Position numbers and translations under genes: made by a program. A DNA stretch of 64,000 nucleotides, from NCBI RefSeq assembly GCF_039534165.1, contig NZ_BAAAUX010000014.1, positions 496,001 to 560,000 of the forward strand, read 5' to 3'. The notes under the pieces are model-generated. The model was not told the origin of the DNA, ran no database searches, and was given only the letters and a program-made list of their open reading frames with translations. Below are positions 37,416 to 46,000 of the stretch, piece by piece; position 1 is the first letter of the stretch; each line of letters opens with the position of its first letter. The stretch is from Saccharopolyspora_D taberi (GTDB lineage: Bacteria; Actinomycetota; Actinomycetes; Mycobacteriales; Pseudonocardiaceae).

Positions 37416-40097
37416 TCACCCCACGACCTGCCGCGCGAAAGCGCGCACGTCGGCGTCGGAATCCGAAAGCGCCGCCCGCAAAGCCGCCCGGACCTCGGCG
37501 TCGCCGCTCCACCCGGCCAGCGACTTCGTCGCGGCCTTGCGCACGTCCAGGTGCGGATCACCGAGCAGTCCGATCAGCGCCCGCTTCGCGCGCTCCTCGC
37601 CGAGCGCTCCCAGCGCCTGCGCAGCGCCCTTTCGCACCTGCCACGCGGGTTCGCCCACCGCCCCGAACGCCCGCTCCGCGAGCGGACCGGACGTCCCCAG
37701 CGCCTCCGCCGCCGCCAACGCCGCCGCGCGCACCAGCACGTCCTCGTCAGAAGCGAGCTGAGCCAGCACCGGAGCCGATCCGCGGTCGCCGACCGTGCCG
37801 AGGCCGGTCGCCACCACCACCCGCACCGCGCGGGAAGGATCGGCTGCCGCCGCGGCGAGCACGTCGGCGGCGTCCAGCGACACCGCACCGCGCACCGCCT
37901 CGATCCGCACCGGCACGTCGGAGTCGGCCAGCCCCGACCGGAACGTCTCCCGAGTTCCCAGCCCGAGCGCCCGGAGCAGGTCAAGGACGCTCGCCCGCAC
38001 CACCGGGTCCGGGCTGGTCAGGGTGTCGGTGAGCGCGGTGCCCAGCGTCGGCTCTCCTGGCAGGACCTCGGCGAGTTCGAGGAGTCCGGACGCGGCGGCG
38101 CGCCGGACCTCGGCGTGCGCGTCGGTCAGTGCGCGAACGAGCGCGAAGCCGACACCCGTCGGCGCCGTCTCGGTGAGCGTCGTGATCGCTGCCCGGCGCA
38201 CGTCGGGGTCGTCGTCGGTCAGGTACTCGTCGATCTCGTCGAGGGTGGGCTGGGACTCCGCGAGCGCCACGACTTCCAGGATCCGCCGCGAGTCCTTCGG
38301 CGACTCGCCCGCGCGCTCCGCACGGACCGCATCGGACGCCGCTCGCTGGCCGGGGACGTCCAACCGGTCCGCCAGCACCACGACGTCCTTGTCAGCCGGG
38401 ACCGTGAACTCCGGCACCGGCACGAGGTAGTCGGCCACCGGCCGCTTGCGGAACTCCATCCCGGACTCGGTCTTGCGCAGGTTCAGGTGGTACATCCAGG
38501 TGTCGTCGTCGCGGTCCGGGTGGTCCAGGTTGTCGTGGTAGAGGCCCCAGCGGCTCTCGGTGCGCGTCAGCGACGCGCGGGCGGCCATCTCCGCGCAGTC
38601 CCGGATGAACGAGACCTCGGCGCAGCGCATCAGCTCGTGCGGGGTGCGCGCCCCCATGCCGAGCAGTTCCCGCTCCATCCTGGCGAAGGTCTCCACCGCG
38701 ATCCGCAGCTTCGCCTCGCTCTTGGGCGGAGCGACGTAGTCGTTGACGAACCGCCGCAGCTTGTACTCGACCTGCGGCTGCGGCGGGCCGTCGGGATTGT
38801 CCAGCGGCCGGTAGACCAGCTCCCGCGCGGCGTCGAGCTGGTCGGCGGGCAGCTCGGCGGAAACCGGGTTCTCCCTGGCGAATCCGGTCGCGTGCGCGCC
38901 CGCGAGATCGCCGAAGACGAAGGCGCCGATCATGTAGTTGTGCGGCACGCACGCGAGGTCGCCCGCCGCGTAGAGGCCGGGCACGGTGGTCGCCCCGTGC
39001 TCGTCGACCCACACCCCCGAGGCGGAATGCCCGCCGCACAGCCCGATCTCGGAGATGTGCATCTCCACGTCGTGGCTGCGGTAGTCGTGCCCCCGGTTGG
39101 CGTGGAAGGTGCCGCGGGTGGGCCGCTCGGTGGTGTGCAGGATCCCCTCCAGCGCCGAGATCGACTCCTCGGGCAGGTGGCTGAGCTTGAGGTAGACCGG
39201 CCCGCGCGCCGAGGAGATCTCCCTGGCGACCTCGGCCATCATCTGCCCGGACCAGTAGTCGCAGTCGACGAACCGCTCGCCCCGGTCGTTCACCTGGTAG
39301 CCGCCGAACGGGTTGGCCACGTAGGCGCAGGCCGGGCCGTTGTAGTCCTTGATCAGCGGGTTGATCTGGAAGCACTCGATCCCGCTGAGCTCGGCCCCGG
39401 CGTGGTAGGCCATCGCGTAGCCGTCGCCCGCGTTGGTGGGGTTCTCGTAGGTGCCGTACAGGTAGCCGCTGGCGGGCAGGCCCAACCGCCCGCACGCCCC
39501 GGTCGCCAGCACCACCGCCCCGGCGGCCACCTCGACGAAGTCACCGCTGCGGGTGTCGAACGCGGCGACGCCGACGGCCCGGCCGCCGTCGGTGAGCACC
39601 CGCACCGGCATCACCCGGTTCTCGATGGTGATCCGCTCCCGCATCTCGCGGCGGCGCAGCACCCGGTACAGCACCTTCTTGACGTCCTTGCCCTCGGGCA
39701 TCGGCAGCACGTAGCTGCCGGACCGGTGCACCCGGCGCACCGCGTACTCGCCGTACTCGTCCTTCTCGAACTTCACGCCGTAGCGTTCGAGCCGCTGCAC
39801 CATGTCGAAGCCGCGGGTCGCGGTCTGCCGGACGGTGCGCTGGTCGACGATGCCGTCGTTGGCGCGGGTGATCTCGGCGACGTAGTCCTCCGGCGTCGCC
39901 TTGCCGGGGATCACGGCGTTGTTCACGCCGTCCATGCCCATCGCGAGCGCACCCGAGTGCCGCACGTGGGCTTTCTCCAGCAGCAGCACCGAAGCGCCGT
40001 GCTCGGCGGCGGTGATCGCGGCCATCGTGCCCGCGGTGCCGCCGCCGACGACGACCACCTCGGCAGCGAGCCGCCGGGTCGCGGCTGGGTAGGTCAT
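37416..40097 (-). CDS. AprA-like FAD flavoprotein fused to HEAT repeats
   Basis: 893 residues. The N-terminal FAD-binding motif (EVVVVGGGTAGTMAAITAAE) and the fumarate reductase/succinate dehydrogenase fold fill residues 1-540. Within it, INPLIKDYNGPACAY and VPGLYAAGDLACVPHNYMIGAFVFG resemble the alpha subunit of APS reductase (AprA) more than SdhA. Residues about 610-893 are HEAT-like repeats (DDDPDVRRAAITTLTE, DPHLDVRKAATKSLAG), which AprA lacks. The start overlaps the ATPase stop (ATGA). An AprB-like ferredoxin is encoded in the same operon. Substrate unknown; sulfur-oxyanion or organosulfur redox chemistry is inferred. Confidence 0.82.
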   Translation of the reverse strand: MTYPAATRRLAAEVVVVGGGTAGTMAAITAAEHGASVLLLEKAHVRHSGALAMGMDGVNNAVIPGKATPEDYVAEITRANDGIVDQRTVRQTATRGFDMVQRLERYGVKFEKDEYGEYAVRRVHRSGSYVLPMPEGKDVKKVLYRVLRRREMRERITIENRVMPVRVLTDGGRAVGVAAFDTRSGDFVEVAAGAVVLATGACGRLGLPASGYLYGTYENPTNAGDGYAMAYHAGAELSGIECFQINPLIKDYNGPACAYVANPFGGYQVNDRGERFVDCDYWSGQMMAEVAREISSARGPVYLKLSHLPEESISALEGILHTTERPTRGTFHANRGHDYRSHDVEMHISEIGLCGGHSASGVWVDEHGATTVPGLYAAGDLACVPHNYMIGAFVFGDLAGAHATGFARENPVSAELPADQLDAARELVYRPLDNPDGPPQPQVEYKLRRFVNDYVAPPKSEAKLRIAVETFARMERELLGMGARTPHELMRCAEVSFIRDCAEMAARASLTRTESRWGLYHDNLDHPDRDDDTWMYHLNLRKTESGMEFRKRPVADYLVPVPEFTVPADKDVVVLADRLDVPGQRAASDAVRAERAGESPKDSRRILEVVALAESQPTLDEIDEYLTDDDPDVRRAAITTLTETAPTGVGFALVRALTDAHAEVRRAAASGLLELAEVLPGEPTLGTALTDTLTSPDPVVRASVLDLLRALGLGTRETFRSGLADSDVPVRIEAVRGAVSLDAADVLAAAAADPSRAVRVVVATGLGTVGDRGSAPVLAQLASDEDVLVRAAALAAAEALGTSGPLAERAFGAVGEPAWQVRKGAAQALGALGEERAKRALIGLLGDPHLDVRKAATKSLAGWSGDAEVRAALRAALSDSDADVRAFARQVVG

Positions 40098-40870
40098 GAT
40101 CCACCTCTCCTGGTCGGGTCGGTCAGCGCGGCCAGGACGCGCGCTCTCGCGGCGTCCTGCGGTGCGCCGGAACGGGGCTCGGCGATGGTGATCTCGTCGA
40201 CGACGCCGGAGCCACCCAGCGCGCCGGAGCCACCCAGCACCACGACGCGGTCGCCCAGGCGCACGGCCTCGTCGACGTCGTGGGTCACGAACAGCACGGT
40301 CGCCGGCCGGGCGGTCCGGACTTCGAGCAGCAGGTCCTGCATGGCGGCGCGGGTCTGCGCGTCGAGCGCGCCGAAAGGTTCGTCCATCAGCACCAGCCCG
40401 GGCGCGGCGACGAGTGTTCTGGCCAGCTGCACGCGCTGGCGCATGCCGCCGGATAGCTCCTTGGGCAGCCGCTGGGCGTGCTCGGCGAGCCCGACGCGGG
40501 CCAGCCAGTCCGCCGCCCGCTCGCGACGCTCGGACCTGCGAACTCCCCTGAGCGCCAGGGGAAGTTCGACGTTGCGGGCGACGGTGAGCCAGGGCAGCAG
40601 GGCGTCGTCCTGGAACACCAGCGCCCGGTCGGCGTCGGTGCCCGCGACCGGACGGCCGCCCACCCGCAACGCCCCGGAGTGCACCGGCAGCAGACCGGCG
40701 ACGGCGCGCAGGAGGGTCGACTTGCCGCAGCCGGAGGCTCCGACGATGACGACGATCTCGCCCGGCCGGACGTCGAGCGCGACGCCGTCGAGCACCGGGC
40801 GCTCGCCGTAGCGCAGGCTCAGGTCGCTGATGCCGACCGCGGCGCCCGCGGGCGCTTCGAGCGTGGTCAC
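40094..40870 (-). CDS. ABC ATPase, NitT/TauT (SsuB/TauB) type
   Basis: 258 residues from GTG 40870 with a 4-bp overlap to the permease stop. It has Walker A VGASGCGKSTLLRAVAGL, signature LSGGMRQRVQLARTL, Walker B LVLMDEPFGALD and a switch His in FVTHDVDEA. The family imports sulfonates, nitrate or related small anions. It is followed directly by the AprA-like flavoprotein gene. Confidence 0.94.
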   Translation of the reverse strand: MTTLEAPAGAAVGISDLSLRYGERPVLDGVALDVRPGEIVVIVGASGCGKSTLLRAVAGLLPVHSGALRVGGRPVAGTDADRALVFQDDALLPWLTVARNVELPLALRGVRRSERRERAADWLARVGLAEHAQRLPKELSGGMRQRVQLARTLVAAPGLVLMDEPFGALDAQTRAAMQDLLLEVRTARPATVLFVTHDVDEAVRLGDRVVVLGGSGALGGSGVVDEITIAEPRSGAPQDAARARVLAALTDPTRRGGS

Positions 40871-41640
40871 CGGCTCACCTCCGGTTCCCCGGGCAGCCAG
40901 CGGGTGAGCCTGCCGCCGAGCCGTTCGACCCCGGCCGAGGTCGCCCAGCCCAGCACGCCGATGGTGATCATCCCGACCAGCACGCCCGGGTAGTCCACGA
41001 CGGTGTAGGACTGCCAGGTGCGGTAGCCGGTGCCGAACTCGCCGGAGATCATCTCGGCGGCGATCAGGCAGATCCACGCCACCCCGATGCCGACCGACAG
41101 GCCGCTGAACACGCCGGGCAGGATTCCCGGCAGCACCACGGTCCGCAGCACCTGCGCCCGCGACGCGCCCATGGTGCGCACGGCGTCCTCCCACACCGCA
41201 GGCAGCGCCCGCACCGCGTGCCGGGTGTTGACCACGATCGGGAAGAACGCCGAGACGAACGTGATGAACACGATCCCCTGCTCGTTGCTGGGGAACAGCA
41301 GGATCGCGATCGGAACCAGCGCGATCGCCGGGACCGGCCGCACCACCTCCAGCAGCGGTTGCAGCAGGGTCGCCGTCGTGCGGGAGCGGCCGACCGCGAC
41401 CCCGACGGCGATCCCGGCGAGGGCGGCGAGCGCGAAGCCGCTCAGGATCCGCAGCAGGCTCTGCGCGAGGTCCCGGTAGTAGACCGTGGTGGTCAGCTGC
41501 GCGGCGAACGCCTCGGCGACCTCCGACGGCGCGGGCAGCCGGTCGAAGTGCAGCCAGAGCTCGGCGTCGGCGCCGGAGAGCAGTTCCCACAACAGCAACG
41601 CGGTGACCAAGGAGGACACCCGCAGCAGCGCACGTCGCAT
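40867..41640 (-). CDS. ABC permease, SsuC/TauC type
   Basis: 257 residues with about six TM helices and the coupling loop MGASRAQVLRTVVLPGILPGVFSGL typical of nitrate/sulfonate/taurine permeases. ATG 41640 directly abuts the TAG of the binding-protein gene, and GGGGAGG serves as ribosome site. It forms the channel of the importer with the neighbouring ATPase. Confidence 0.93.
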   Translation of the reverse strand: MRRALLRVSSLVTALLLWELLSGADAELWLHFDRLPAPSEVAEAFAAQLTTTVYYRDLAQSLLRILSGFALAALAGIAVGVAVGRSRTTATLLQPLLEVVRPVPAIALVPIAILLFPSNEQGIVFITFVSAFFPIVVNTRHAVRALPAVWEDAVRTMGASRAQVLRTVVLPGILPGVFSGLSVGIGVAWICLIAAEMISGEFGTGYRTWQSYTVVDYPGVLVGMITIGVLGWATSAGVERLGGRLTRWLPGEPEVSR

Positions 41641-43044
41641 CTACGCCTCCCCGATCGCGTCGCGGTAGCCGACCTCGACCGCGCCGAGGTGCTCGGCCTG
41701 GTAGCGCCGAGCGGACGCCGGGGTGGCGAACGGCACGAACCGGGATTCCGGCGATGCGGCGGGATCCCGCACCCAGGTCGCCTTGTCCGCGAACCACCGG
41801 GTTCCGGTCAACGCGTCCGGCACGTACGCGGCGCGCACCGCCCTGCCCTGGGTTTCCGCCTGCCTGATCTGGCGCAGCAGGCAGGTCGGACTCACCGCCG
41901 GGCTCGTGCTGTCCTCATCGGACAGCCAGACCTCACCCGCTGTCGCGGGATCCCGCACCTCGGCTCCGCAGACCGGGTCGGTTCCCCTGATGGGACTCGG
42001 GTTCGCGGTGCCGGCCGCGTCGGCGTCGTAGCGGTCGCCGTAGGCCGCGCGCAGCGGCCCGTCGTCGATGAACGAGCCGAGGTCCAGTTCCTGGAGCGCG
42101 CTGATCTCCTTGAGGAACGGGACGTCGGCGGCCAGCGCCTCGCGCTGGCCCGGCTTGATCGTGGGGTCGAAGGTCACCTGACCGCCCGCGCCGTTGTAGA
42201 GGTAGACGACCTCCGGCGGCAACCCGGTCGCGTCGGCGACCTGGCGGGCGGACCGCAGCGGGTCCTCGTGCAGGTAGCGGGTGGCGTCGAACTGGGCCTT
42301 GAGGAACGCGTCCAGCACCTCGGGCCGCTCCTCGATGACCTCGTCGCGGGCCACGACTCCGTGCAACGTGGGCACGTCGAGCTCGGCGCCGTCGTAGACC
42401 GGCCGCGCTTTGCCCTGGAAGACCAGGAGCCCCGGCCACGCCACGAACTGCGCCAGCCCCTCGGCACCGCCGGACTCCAATGTGGAGGCACCGACCGCCG
42501 GTTCCTGGTTCTGCACCGAGACCTCCGCGCCCGCCCGGCGCAGGGCCTGCACCAGCGTGCCGTGCGCGGCCGAGCCGACGCTGGTCGAGACCCGCTTCCC
42601 GGCGAGGTCGCCCAGCTCGCGGACCGGCGATCCGGGGCGGCTGACCACCATGTTCAGCGCCCCGCGCTGGTTGTAGCCGGTGACCGACACCAGCTTGGTG
42701 CCGTCCCCGCCCCGCGCCCGCGAACCGTTGATCAGCAGCGGGTAGTCGCCCATCGAGCCGATGTCGATCTTGCCGGCCAGCATCTGCGCGGTGATGGGCG
42801 CGCCGGTCGAGAAGTCCTGCCACGACACCGAGTACCGCTTTCCGGTGCGCCGACCGAGCTCGTCGAGCCTGCGTTCCAGGAACCCGGTGGCGCGCAACAG
42901 GGTTCCGGCGGTCACAGTGTTGATCGTCTTCGACTGGTAGCCGACGACCACCTCGACGTCGTCGGAGGCCGCCGCGCTGCACCCGGTCAGCGCGGCGGAC
43001 AGGGCGGCGAGCGCGATCAACGCGCGTTTTCCTGGTGATGTCAT
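41641..43044 (-). CDS. NitT/TauT-type binding lipoprotein with C-terminal NosL-like domain
   Basis: 467 residues. A signal peptide with lipobox (LTGC) precedes an NMT1/SsuA-like binding domain (VVVGYQSKTINTVTAGTLL, GKRVSTSVGSAAHGTLVQAL). From about residue 356 the tail has no place in SsuA: DPVCGAEV, PTCLLRQI, ALTGTRWFADKATWV and FATPASARRYQAEHLG follow the order of NosL/MerB-like copper-binding proteins (CxxCGM-like start, CLL, AxxWV, Af). A fusion of an anion-binding protein to a NosL-like unit is unusual. It lies between the ferredoxin and permease genes. Confidence 0.8.
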   Translation of the reverse strand: MTSPGKRALIALAALSAALTGCSAAASDDVEVVVGYQSKTINTVTAGTLLRATGFLERRLDELGRRTGKRYSVSWQDFSTGAPITAQMLAGKIDIGSMGDYPLLINGSRARGGDGTKLVSVTGYNQRGALNMVVSRPGSPVRELGDLAGKRVSTSVGSAAHGTLVQALRRAGAEVSVQNQEPAVGASTLESGGAEGLAQFVAWPGLLVFQGKARPVYDGAELDVPTLHGVVARDEVIEERPEVLDAFLKAQFDATRYLHEDPLRSARQVADATGLPPEVVYLYNGAGGQVTFDPTIKPGQREALAADVPFLKEISALQELDLGSFIDDGPLRAAYGDRYDADAAGTANPSPIRGTDPVCGAEVRDPATAGEVWLSDEDSTSPAVSPTCLLRQIRQAETQGRAVRAAYVPDALTGTRWFADKATWVRDPAASPESRFVPFATPASARRYQAEHLGAVEVGYRDAIGEA

Positions 43045-43051
43045 GGGTTTC

Positions 43052-43279
43052 TCACCTGAGCAGGTAGGGCATGTTCACGGTCACGGCTCCGGTGGGGCAG
43101 CGCGCGGCGCACGGTCCGCAGTACCAGCACTCGTCGACGTGCATGTAGGCGTTGTCGGTCTCGGGGTCGATGGCCAGGGAGTCCAGCGGGCACATGTCGA
43201 CGCACAGGCGGCAGCCGTTCAGGCACAGCGATCCGTCGATCGTGACCGGGACGTCGGCCCGGTTCTCGGCGAGGGACAT
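43052..43279 (-). CDS. AprB-like 2[4Fe-4S] ferredoxin
   Basis: 75 residues from ATG 43279 (ribosome site GGAGG). Two cluster motifs are visible: CLNGCRLCVDMCP (CxxxCxxCxxxCP) and CWYCGPCAARCP (CxxCxxCxxxCP). The order and the ECWYCGPC sequence resemble the N-terminal part of AprB, the partner of AprA, although the C-terminal tail of AprB is absent. It probably passes electrons to or from the AprA-like flavoprotein encoded at the end of the same operon. Confidence 0.88.
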   Translation of the reverse strand: MSLAENRADVPVTIDGSLCLNGCRLCVDMCPLDSLAIDPETDNAYMHVDECWYCGPCAARCPTGAVTVNMPYLLR

Positions 43280-43309
43280 GCGGGACCTCCGTGTGGTGGT
43301 GGGAAATCC

Positions 43310-43355
43310 GCCCGGGAAGCGGGCAGCACGAGGACACCGGCGCCGACGGCCGGTG
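43310..43355 (-). promoter_or_regulatory. Candidate attenuator hairpins after the leader peptide
   Basis: Two stem-loops lie between the leader stop (43381) and the ferredoxin gene: CACCGGC/GCCGGTG with 7-bp arms (43335-43355) and GCCCG/CGGGC with 5-bp arms (43310-43324). Their position fits ribosome-controlled folding or Rho-type attenuation. No U-tract is evident, so translational or Rho control is more likely than intrinsic termination. Confidence 0.45.
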
Positions 43356-43380
43356 CGGTCTTCCTAGCAGTGGTGCGGGA

Positions 43381-43452
43381 TCAGCGCGGACACAAGGAGC
43401 TGGCGACGCGGCGCAGGTCCACGTACGCGCGGGTGACCAGGTCGACGCTCAT
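43381..43452 (-). CDS. 23-residue Cys-containing leader peptide
   Basis: ATG 43452 overlaps the GntR stop (ATGA) and encodes MSVDLVTRAYVDLRRVASSLCPR followed by TGA. The VDLRRVASxLC core is the pattern of short leader peptides annotated in front of sulfur-uptake and cysteine genes in actinomycetes, where a Cys codon near the end is thought to sense cysteine availability. It sits upstream of the ferredoxin/ABC/AprA-like genes. This independently points to a sulfur role for that operon. Confidence 0.68.
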   Translation of the reverse strand: MSVDLVTRAYVDLRRVASSLCPR

Positions 43453-44231
43453 CGCCGGTCCTCCCGCGCAGGGCGGTGCAGCACCGTGTTCATCGTCATC
43501 CGGTCGCCCCGGAAGCGCAGGAACTCCAGGTCCACCGGGCTGCCGTCAGCGAGCCGGGTGAACCGCTCGGCGACCAGCATCGCGCCCCCGAGGGGAAGTC
43601 CGAGCATCGCCGCGGAGTGCGCGTCGGCGTTGACCGCCTCCAGCGTGACCTCCGCGGTTCCCAGCGGCTGGCCGCAGATCTGCTCGATCAGCCCGAACAC
43701 GTCGCGGTTGCGCAGGTCGTGGGCGATCAGCTGCTCGCCGATCTCGGGCACCAGGTAGGTCAGATCCACCGACAGCGGCAGCCCGTCGAGCCTGCGCAGC
43801 CGCTCCAGGTAGATCACCGGCGATCCGGCGGGAAGCCGGAGCCGGTCGGCGACCGAGCGCGGCGGCCGGATCGGGCCCGCGGTGCGCACCTCGTTGGTGA
43901 TCCCGCCGTAGGGGCGCATGGTCTCGGCGAGGCCGCGCAGGTGGTCCAGCGGATGCGCGTACTTCTCCGTCGACACCCGCGTGCCCAGTCCGGGCACGCG
44001 CTCGATCAGCCCTTCGCCGCGCAGCAGCTCCAGCGCTTCGCGAATCGTGTTGCGGGACATGCCGAACTCCGCGCCCAGCTCCCGCTCGTCGGGCAGGTGG
44101 CCCTGCGGGAAGTCGCCGCGGTCGATCTGCCTGCGGATCACCTCGGCGACCTGCCGGGCTCGGTCGGCGCGCCGCCTGCGGCCGAGCACGTCGGGGCGCA
44201 GGACAGCGGATCCGGGGCGTGCAGTCGTCAC
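43449..44231 (-). CDS. GntR/UTRA-family transcriptional regulator
   Basis: 260 residues from GTG 44231 (site GGAAGG); an upstream start at 44318 is less likely. A winged helix (GHLPDERELGAEFGMSRNTIREALELLRGEGLIERVPGLGTRV) precedes a UTRA-type ligand domain (GSPVIYLERLRRLDGLPLSVDLTYLVPEIGEQL). It is the first gene of the AprAB-like/ABC operon, coupled by ATGA to the leader peptide. It probably represses the operon and senses an intermediate. Confidence 0.92.
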   Translation of the reverse strand: MTTARPGSAVLRPDVLGRRRRADRARQVAEVIRRQIDRGDFPQGHLPDERELGAEFGMSRNTIREALELLRGEGLIERVPGLGTRVSTEKYAHPLDHLRGLAETMRPYGGITNEVRTAGPIRPPRSVADRLRLPAGSPVIYLERLRRLDGLPLSVDLTYLVPEIGEQLIAHDLRNRDVFGLIEQICGQPLGTAEVTLEAVNADAHSAAMLGLPLGGAMLVAERFTRLADGSPVDLEFLRFRGDRMTMNTVLHRPAREDRR

Positions 44232-44484
44232 GGTCCGACCTTCCTGCGTCGACGGGCTGGGTGTGGCGTCCAACCTCGGTTCGCCGTGTTTCCGAGATGT
44301 TCCGCTGGTGTTACGCACGTGTTACGCCACTTGATCATGAGCTGTTCCGGCGCTCCCACCTGCGGCGGCCCGCCCGGGACCGGCCCGATCCGCCAGCTCG
44401 GCCGCGCGGCGGGATCTCCCGCATCCTGGAACGCGGCATCATCCGGCGCGCGGGGCGTTGCACCGGGTGACGAAAGGAAACGAG

Positions 44485-45603
44485 ATGCCTGCTGCCACGC
44501 CGTTGTCCGTGCTCGACCTCTCCCCCGTCGTCTCCGGCCAGACCGCGGCCGACGCCCTGCGCAACACCCTCGACCTCGCCCAGCACGCCGAGCGGTTCGG
44601 CTACCGGCGCTTCTGGCTGGCCGAGCACCACCTGGCCCCGGGAGTGGCCTCGTCCTCGCCCGCCGTGCTGGTGGCCGCCGTGGCCGGGCGGACCCGGACC
44701 ATCCGCGTCGGTTCCGGCGCGGTGCTGCTGGGAAACCGCACGCCGCTGGAGGTCGCCGAGGACTTCGGGACCGTCGCGCAGCTGCATCCCGGCCGCGTCG
44801 ACCTCGGCCTCGGCCGCTCGGCGTACGGGCGGATCGGCGATCTGGCCCGGAAATCGGCCGCACCGCCGCAACCCGCGGCCGACCGGGTGGTGGACGGCCT
44901 GCTCGTCCCGGCGCCTCCACCGCGTCAGCACGCGCCGCACCTGGTGGAACGCCTGCGCACGCACGCCGGACTGCTCGGCGCGTTCGAGTCCGGCGACTAC
45001 CGCGACCAGGTCGGGCACGTGCTGGACTTCCTCACCGGCAGGTACCACGGCGAGGACGGGTCGGCGCACCGCTCAGCGGTCGCGGAGGGAGCCGACCTGG
45101 AGACCTGGATCCTCGGTTCCAGCGCGGGCCCCAGCTCGCGGGCGGCGGGCGAGCTCGGGCTGCCGTTCGGCGCGAACTACCACGTGACACCGTCCACTGT
45201 GCTCGGTTCGATCGCCGCCTACCGCGAGGCGTTCGTCCCGTCGCGGCGGCTGCCCCGCCCGCACGTCATGGTGTCGGCCGACGTCGTGGTGGCCGAGGAC
45301 GAGGACACCGCGCGCGAACTGGCCAAGCCCTTCCCGCGGTGGGTGCACAGCATCCGCGCGGGCGACGGCGCGATCCCGTTCCCCAGCCCGGCCGAGGCGG
45401 ACGACTTCGAGTGGACCGACGAGGCGCGGGCCGCGGTCGACGACCGGGTGCGCACCCAGATCGTCGGCACTCCGCGGGCCGTGGCGGCGCAGCTGCGGGT
45501 CCTGCGCGACGCCACAGGAGCCGACGAACTGCTCATCACCACCATCACGCACGACCACGCCGACCGGCTGCGCTCCTACGAACTGCTCGCCGAGGTGTGG
45601 TGA
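44485..45603 (+). CDS. Luciferase-like flavin monooxygenase
   Basis: 372 residues from ATG 44485 (site AAAGGA). The TIM-barrel LLM start (LSVLDLSPVVSGQTAADALRNTLDLAQHAERFGYRRFWLAEHH) and GSGAVLLGNRTPLEVAEDFGTVAQLHPGRVDLGLGR are standard for the group of FMN/F420-dependent oxidoreductases with an MsnO8-like appearance. It is divergent from the GntR gene over 253 bp containing a direct repeat GTGTTACGC at 11-bp spacing (44308-44327). A strong hairpin terminator follows. The substrate is unknown. Confidence 0.9.
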   Translation: MPAATPLSVLDLSPVVSGQTAADALRNTLDLAQHAERFGYRRFWLAEHHLAPGVASSSPAVLVAAVAGRTRTIRVGSGAVLLGNRTPLEVAEDFGTVAQLHPGRVDLGLGRSAYGRIGDLARKSAAPPQPAADRVVDGLLVPAPPPRQHAPHLVERLRTHAGLLGAFESGDYRDQVGHVLDFLTGRYHGEDGSAHRSAVAEGADLETWILGSSAGPSSRAAGELGLPFGANYHVTPSTVLGSIAAYREAFVPSRRLPRPHVMVSADVVVAEDEDTARELAKPFPRWVHSIRAGDGAIPFPSPAEADDFEWTDEARAAVDDRVRTQIVGTPRAVAAQLRVLRDATGADELLITTITHDHADRLRSYELLAEVW

Positions 45604-45612
45604 GCGACGAAA

Positions 45613-45643
45613 AAGGGGCCGGGGCGATCGCCCCCGGCCCCTT
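45613..45643. terminator. Strong bidirectional hairpin terminator
   Basis: AAGGGGCCGGGG and its exact complement CCCCGGCCCCTT (12-bp arms) are separated by 7 bases, with A-rich and T-rich flanks. It lies between convergent genes ending at 45603 (+) and 45659 (-). Confidence 0.85.
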
Positions 45644-45658
45644 GGACGCTGAACGGGA

Positions 45659-45868
45659 TCAGTCCTCGACACCGCTCACGGGGCGGCCGTCGAACTCACC
45701 GCCCACGCACCACTGACCGTTCCCGTCCGGCACGACCGTGCCGCCGCGCTCGGCGCACAGCAGTCCCGGGACGGAGCCGTCCGCGGCCCCCTCCGCGCCC
45801 GCCGTCGCGGCAGCGCCGACCAGCGCGAGGCCCACCAGCGCGAACGCGGACACCGCTCGACCCATCAT
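45659..45868 (-). CDS. Small secreted Cys-pair protein
   Basis: 69 residues from ATG 45868 (site GAGGAGAG). A clear signal peptide (MMGRAVSAFALVGLALVGAAATAGA) leaves a mature part of about 44 residues with two Cys (LLCAERGGTVVPDGNGQWCVGG) that could form a disulfide. No family is recognised with certainty; the GG...G..WC pattern is seen in small DUF333-like secreted proteins. It is downstream of the secreted endonuclease gene on the same strand. Confidence 0.72.
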   Translation of the reverse strand: MMGRAVSAFALVGLALVGAAATAGAEGAADGSVPGLLCAERGGTVVPDGNGQWCVGGEFDGRPVSGVED

Positions 45869-46000
45869 GAAGCTCTCCTCTCGGCATCGGCCCCGCCCGG
45901 AGGCCGAAGGGAACCAACGCCCCGAAGGTCATCAGCAGGTGGCCGCGCCCGCCACGGGAGTCACCGGGATGATCGTCACCCACCCCGTGCCCGGGGGTGC

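Noticed and set aside
44332..44484. Cys-containing leader ORF (MSCSGAPTC) before the LLM gene at 44485
   Set aside because: The frame runs past the LLM start without a stop and has no ribosome site.
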